Source: Dehalococcoidia bacterium (lineage in GTDB: Bacteria; Chloroflexota; Dehalococcoidia; GIF9; AB-539-J10). From it: a stretch of 8,299 nt of DNA. The notes beneath the pieces were generated by a model. The model worked only from the letters and a program-made list of their open reading frames with translations. It was not told where the DNA came from and ran no database searches. Below, piece by piece: positions 6,775 to 8,299 of this stretch (position 1 is the stretch's first letter; every line of letters starts with the position of its first letter). The translations under genes and the position numbers were made by a program. The stretch spans positions 1-8,299 of the forward strand of contig SOHS01000105.1 of the NCBI GenBank assembly GCA_004377135.1, in the 5' to 3' direction.

Positions 6775-7393
6775 TATTTACCTCCGAGTAGTCCTTATAA
6801 GCTTTGTCAATCTCATCTGAGGGTATGATGCCCTGACGCAAGATTATCGGCGATTCACGGGTAATATCCACTACTGTGGATTCCTTGCCGCCGGGACATT
6901 TGCCTCCATTGATAATAAAGTCGATTTTTCCTCCCAGTTGTTGTCCAACTTCCTCGGCAGTTAAGGCAGCCGGTTGGCCACTAATATTAGCGCTGGTTCC
7001 GATTATGGGATTCCCCAGGTGTTGAATGAGAGCCAGACAAACAGGGTGGTTAGGAACGCGTACTGCTATGGTGGATCCTGAGGCTAGGTAGGCAGGCAAC
7101 GAATCTGTTTTGGGTAAAACCAGAGTTAACCCGCCAGGCCAAAACTGCCTTGCCAGAAACCAGGCAATTTCTGGTATTGGCTCGGCCAGAGTAGCCAATC
7201 GCTCTACATCAGCGATAAGCAATGGGAGTTGTCGATGCTTGGGTCGGTCTTTTATCTCATAAATCCTTTCCACGGCCGTGGGATTGAAGGCGTCAGCCCC
7301 CAGGCCATAGACCGTATCGGTAGGGAAGGCAATCACGCCACCCTTTCGGAGGATTTTAACCCCTTTCTCAATTTCTTGTTGTAAAACACCCAT
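6749..7393 (-). CDS. Sua5/TsaC-type L-threonylcarbamoyladenylate synthase
   Basis: Makes threonylcarbamoyl-AMP from threonine, bicarbonate and ATP, the first step of t6A modification at position 37 of tRNAs reading ANN codons. The 214 residues cover the YrdC domain: PTDTVYGLG at 24-32, the nucleotide-binding K48 and R50 in IKDRP, WPGGLT at 85-90, VRVPNHP at 111-117, TSANISG at 133-139, STVVDI at 172-177, and the LRQG strand at 185-188. About 20 residues follow with no family match. The long C-terminal Sua5 domain is absent, so it is a short TsaC/YwlC-like form and could be named either way. The ATG at 7393 has only a weak AG-rich Shine-Dalgarno. It is first in an operon with rpiB, and the other t6A genes (tsaB, tsaD, tsaE) are not in the window. 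Confidence 0.9.
   Translation of the reverse strand: MGVLQQEIEKGVKILRKGGVIAFPTDTVYGLGADAFNPTAVERIYEIKDRPKHRQLPLLIADVERLATLAEPIPEIAWFLARQFWPGGLTLVLPKTDSLPAYLASGSTIAVRVPNHPVCLALIQHLGNPIIGTSANISGQPAALTAEEVGQQLGGKIDFIINGGKCPGGKESTVVDITRESPIILRQGIIPSDEIDKAYKDYSEVNSEAHCYRL
6780..6785 (-). promoter_or_regulatory. Ribosome binding site deciding the GTG start of rpiB
   Basis: GGAGGT on the coding strand, five bases before the GTG at 6772-6774 and inside the Sua5 coding sequence. The motif is a perfect Shine-Dalgarno at ideal spacing, so the GTG start is secure even though it overlaps the upstream gene. Confidence 0.65.
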
Positions 7394-7407
7394 CTTTTTC
7401 TGACGTT

Positions 7408-7413
7408 AGTATA
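7408..7413 (-). promoter_or_regulatory. Extended -10 element of the Sua5-rpiB operon
   Basis: The coding strand reads TGC followed by TATACT (7408-7413), an extended -10 matching five of six consensus bases. The -35 region 17 bases upstream is poor (TTCCTA), as is common with extended -10 promoters. A start point near 7401 would leave only about seven bases before the ATG, which fits the weak Shine-Dalgarno and suggests an almost leaderless message. Confidence 0.4.
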
Positions 7414-7466
7414 GCATGGCGGCGTCCGGGGTAGGAATGTATCCTTTCTAGATTCAAGAGCTTGGG

Positions 7467-7494
7467 AAGGCTTTAACCGCGAGTGAGAAGCCTT
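7467..7494. repeat. Inverted repeat in the divergent Sua5/guaA intergenic region
   Basis: AAGGCTT (7467-7473) and AAGCCTT (7488-7494) are perfect complements separated by 14 bases. The repeat lies between the two predicted divergent promoters and lacks a U-run, so it is more likely an operator or a leader hairpin than a terminator. Its role is unknown. Confidence 0.4.
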
Positions 7495-7526
7495 GCCAGG
7501 TGGGAAAAGGATTAGCCCCTCTCGGG

Positions 7527-7555
7527 TTGATAATAGTTCAGGACAGTGATAAGCT
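7527..7555 (+). promoter_or_regulatory. Candidate promoter of guaA
   Basis: TTGATA (7527-7532, four of six consensus bases) and TAAGCT (7550-7555, three of six) are separated by 17 bases, with TG one base before the -10 as in extended elements. The start point would be near 7562, giving about 20 bases of leader. No recognisable Shine-Dalgarno precedes the ATG at 7583, and no purine riboswitch was recognised. Confidence 0.33.
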
Positions 7556-7582
7556 AAATGTATTCACCCCCGTAAGTCTGCA

Positions 7583-8299
7583 ATGAAAAAGAAGTCAGAA
7601 AGCCACAGAATTGCTGCCAGTGATGATATCGAAGTTTCCACTTATCTGGGGCTAGCCAAGGAGTTGCGCGGCGAGCAACCTATAGTTGAGCCTAAGCTAC
7701 CACCAAGCGAGCACGAAACTATAGTCGTGCTCGACTTTGGGTCTCAATACAGCATGCTCATTGCCAGACGGGTACGGGAATGCCATGTCTACTGTGAACT
7801 TGTGCCTCATGACACGCCCTGGGAGAAAATAGCTTCCCTTAACCCACGAGGATTTATCCTCTCGGGAGGTCCAGCTAGCGTTTATGATTCTGGGGCTCCC
7901 GTGCCTTTACCCTACATTTACGAAAGCCGTCTGCCTGTGATGGGCATTTGCTATGGAATGTTTGCTATCGCTTATCACTTAGGTGGCCAGGTAGCTCGGG
8001 GAACAAAGCGCGAATACGGGCACACAATCCTACACATAAGTGCTGAAGACTGTCCCCTTTTCGATGGTCTTCCTTCTTCTCTCCCGGTGTGGATGAGCCA
8101 TGGTGACCAAGTAGTAGAGCTGCCTCTTGGCTTCAAGGCTTTGGCTTACACTGAAAATTCGCCGTTCGCTGTTGTAGGTAACGATAGCGGCATTTACGGA
8201 CTGCAGTTCCACCCTGAAGTGGTTCACACAGCTCAAGGGAAAACCATATTTCAGAATTTTGTACTTCGAATATGCGGCTGCCAGGGCAACTGGACACCA
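7583..8299 (+). CDS. guaA: GMP synthase (glutamine-hydrolysing), N-terminal part, cut by window edge
   Basis: Converts XMP to GMP using ammonia released from glutamine; last step of guanine nucleotide synthesis. The 239 codons in the window cover the class I glutamine amidotransferase domain: VLDFGSQY at 49-56, LSGGPASVY at 93-101, nucleophile Cys123 in GICYGM, MSHGD at 171-175, and His210 and Glu212 in FHPEV. The ATP-pyrophosphatase and dimerisation domains lie beyond base 8299; the last residues, GNWTP, are the usual junction into them. Two oddities stand out. About 45 residues precede the amidotransferase domain, starting at the ATG at 7583, where many GuaA proteins begin almost directly. 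Also, the residue four after the nucleophile is Phe127 rather than the usual Gln (CYGMQ), which may weaken glutamine binding. The gene is divergent from the Sua5-type gene. Confidence 0.93.
   Translation, partial: MKKKSESHRIAASDDIEVSTYLGLAKELRGEQPIVEPKLPPSEHETIVVLDFGSQYSMLIARRVRECHVYCELVPHDTPWEKIASLNPRGFILSGGPASVYDSGAPVPLPYIYESRLPVMGICYGMFAIAYHLGGQVARGTKREYGHTILHISAEDCPLFDGLPSSLPVWMSHGDQVVELPLGFKALAYTENSPFAVVGNDSGIYGLQFHPEVVHTAQGKTIFQNFVLRICGCQGNWTP

Noticed and set aside
8030..8236. Minus-strand open frame within guaA
   Set aside because: It is antisense to the GMP synthase amidotransferase domain and has no recognisable content.

Overview
The window reads as a chromosomal segment of an anaerobic bacterium, most likely a member of the Chloroflexota close to the Dehalococcoidia. 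That placement is an inference. It rests on a corrinoid-type 'core' methionine synthase (MesB-like), a GMP synthase whose style and long N-terminal lead resemble what I recall from that class, and moderate base composition. No rRNA, tRNA or CRISPR array was seen.

Layout. (1) Bases 1-779, minus strand: most of an IS transposase with an N-terminal helix-turn-helix and a DDE integrase core. It is broken by two apparent frameshifts and cut by the window edge. (2) 780-1250: a gene-poor spacer. (3) 1251-2828, minus: an intact aldehyde dehydrogenase of the ALDH12 type, the delta-1-pyrroline-5-carboxylate dehydrogenase form best known from plants. (4) 2829-3411: a second gene-poor spacer. (5) 3412-6287, plus: a tight three-gene operon with overlapping ends, encoding an MBL-fold hydrolase, methylthioadenosine phosphorylase (mtnP) and a core methionine synthase. 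(6) 6322-7393, minus: an overlapping pair, Sua5/TsaC-type threonylcarbamoyl-AMP synthase followed by ribose-5-phosphate isomerase B, convergent with the methionine operon. (7) 7583-8299, plus: the start of guaA, divergent from the Sua5 gene and cut by the window edge.

The right two thirds (3412-8299) look like housekeeping chromosome: sulfur and methyl metabolism, tRNA modification, pentose phosphate and purine synthesis. The left third looks accessory: a decaying insertion sequence, an isolated ALDH12 gene, and poorly coding spacers on both sides of it. MtnP would phosphorolyse methylthioadenosine left over from S-adenosylmethionine use, and the MesB-like enzyme would remake methionine from homocysteine without a folate-binding domain. 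The two are probably co-translated, which suggests a methionine/SAM recycling unit; the substrate of the MBL hydrolase at its head is unknown.

The items most worth a second look are the bacterial ALDH12 gene in its accessory setting, the MBL-mtnP-mesB cassette, and a GMP synthase whose glutaminase motif has Phe in place of the usual Gln.
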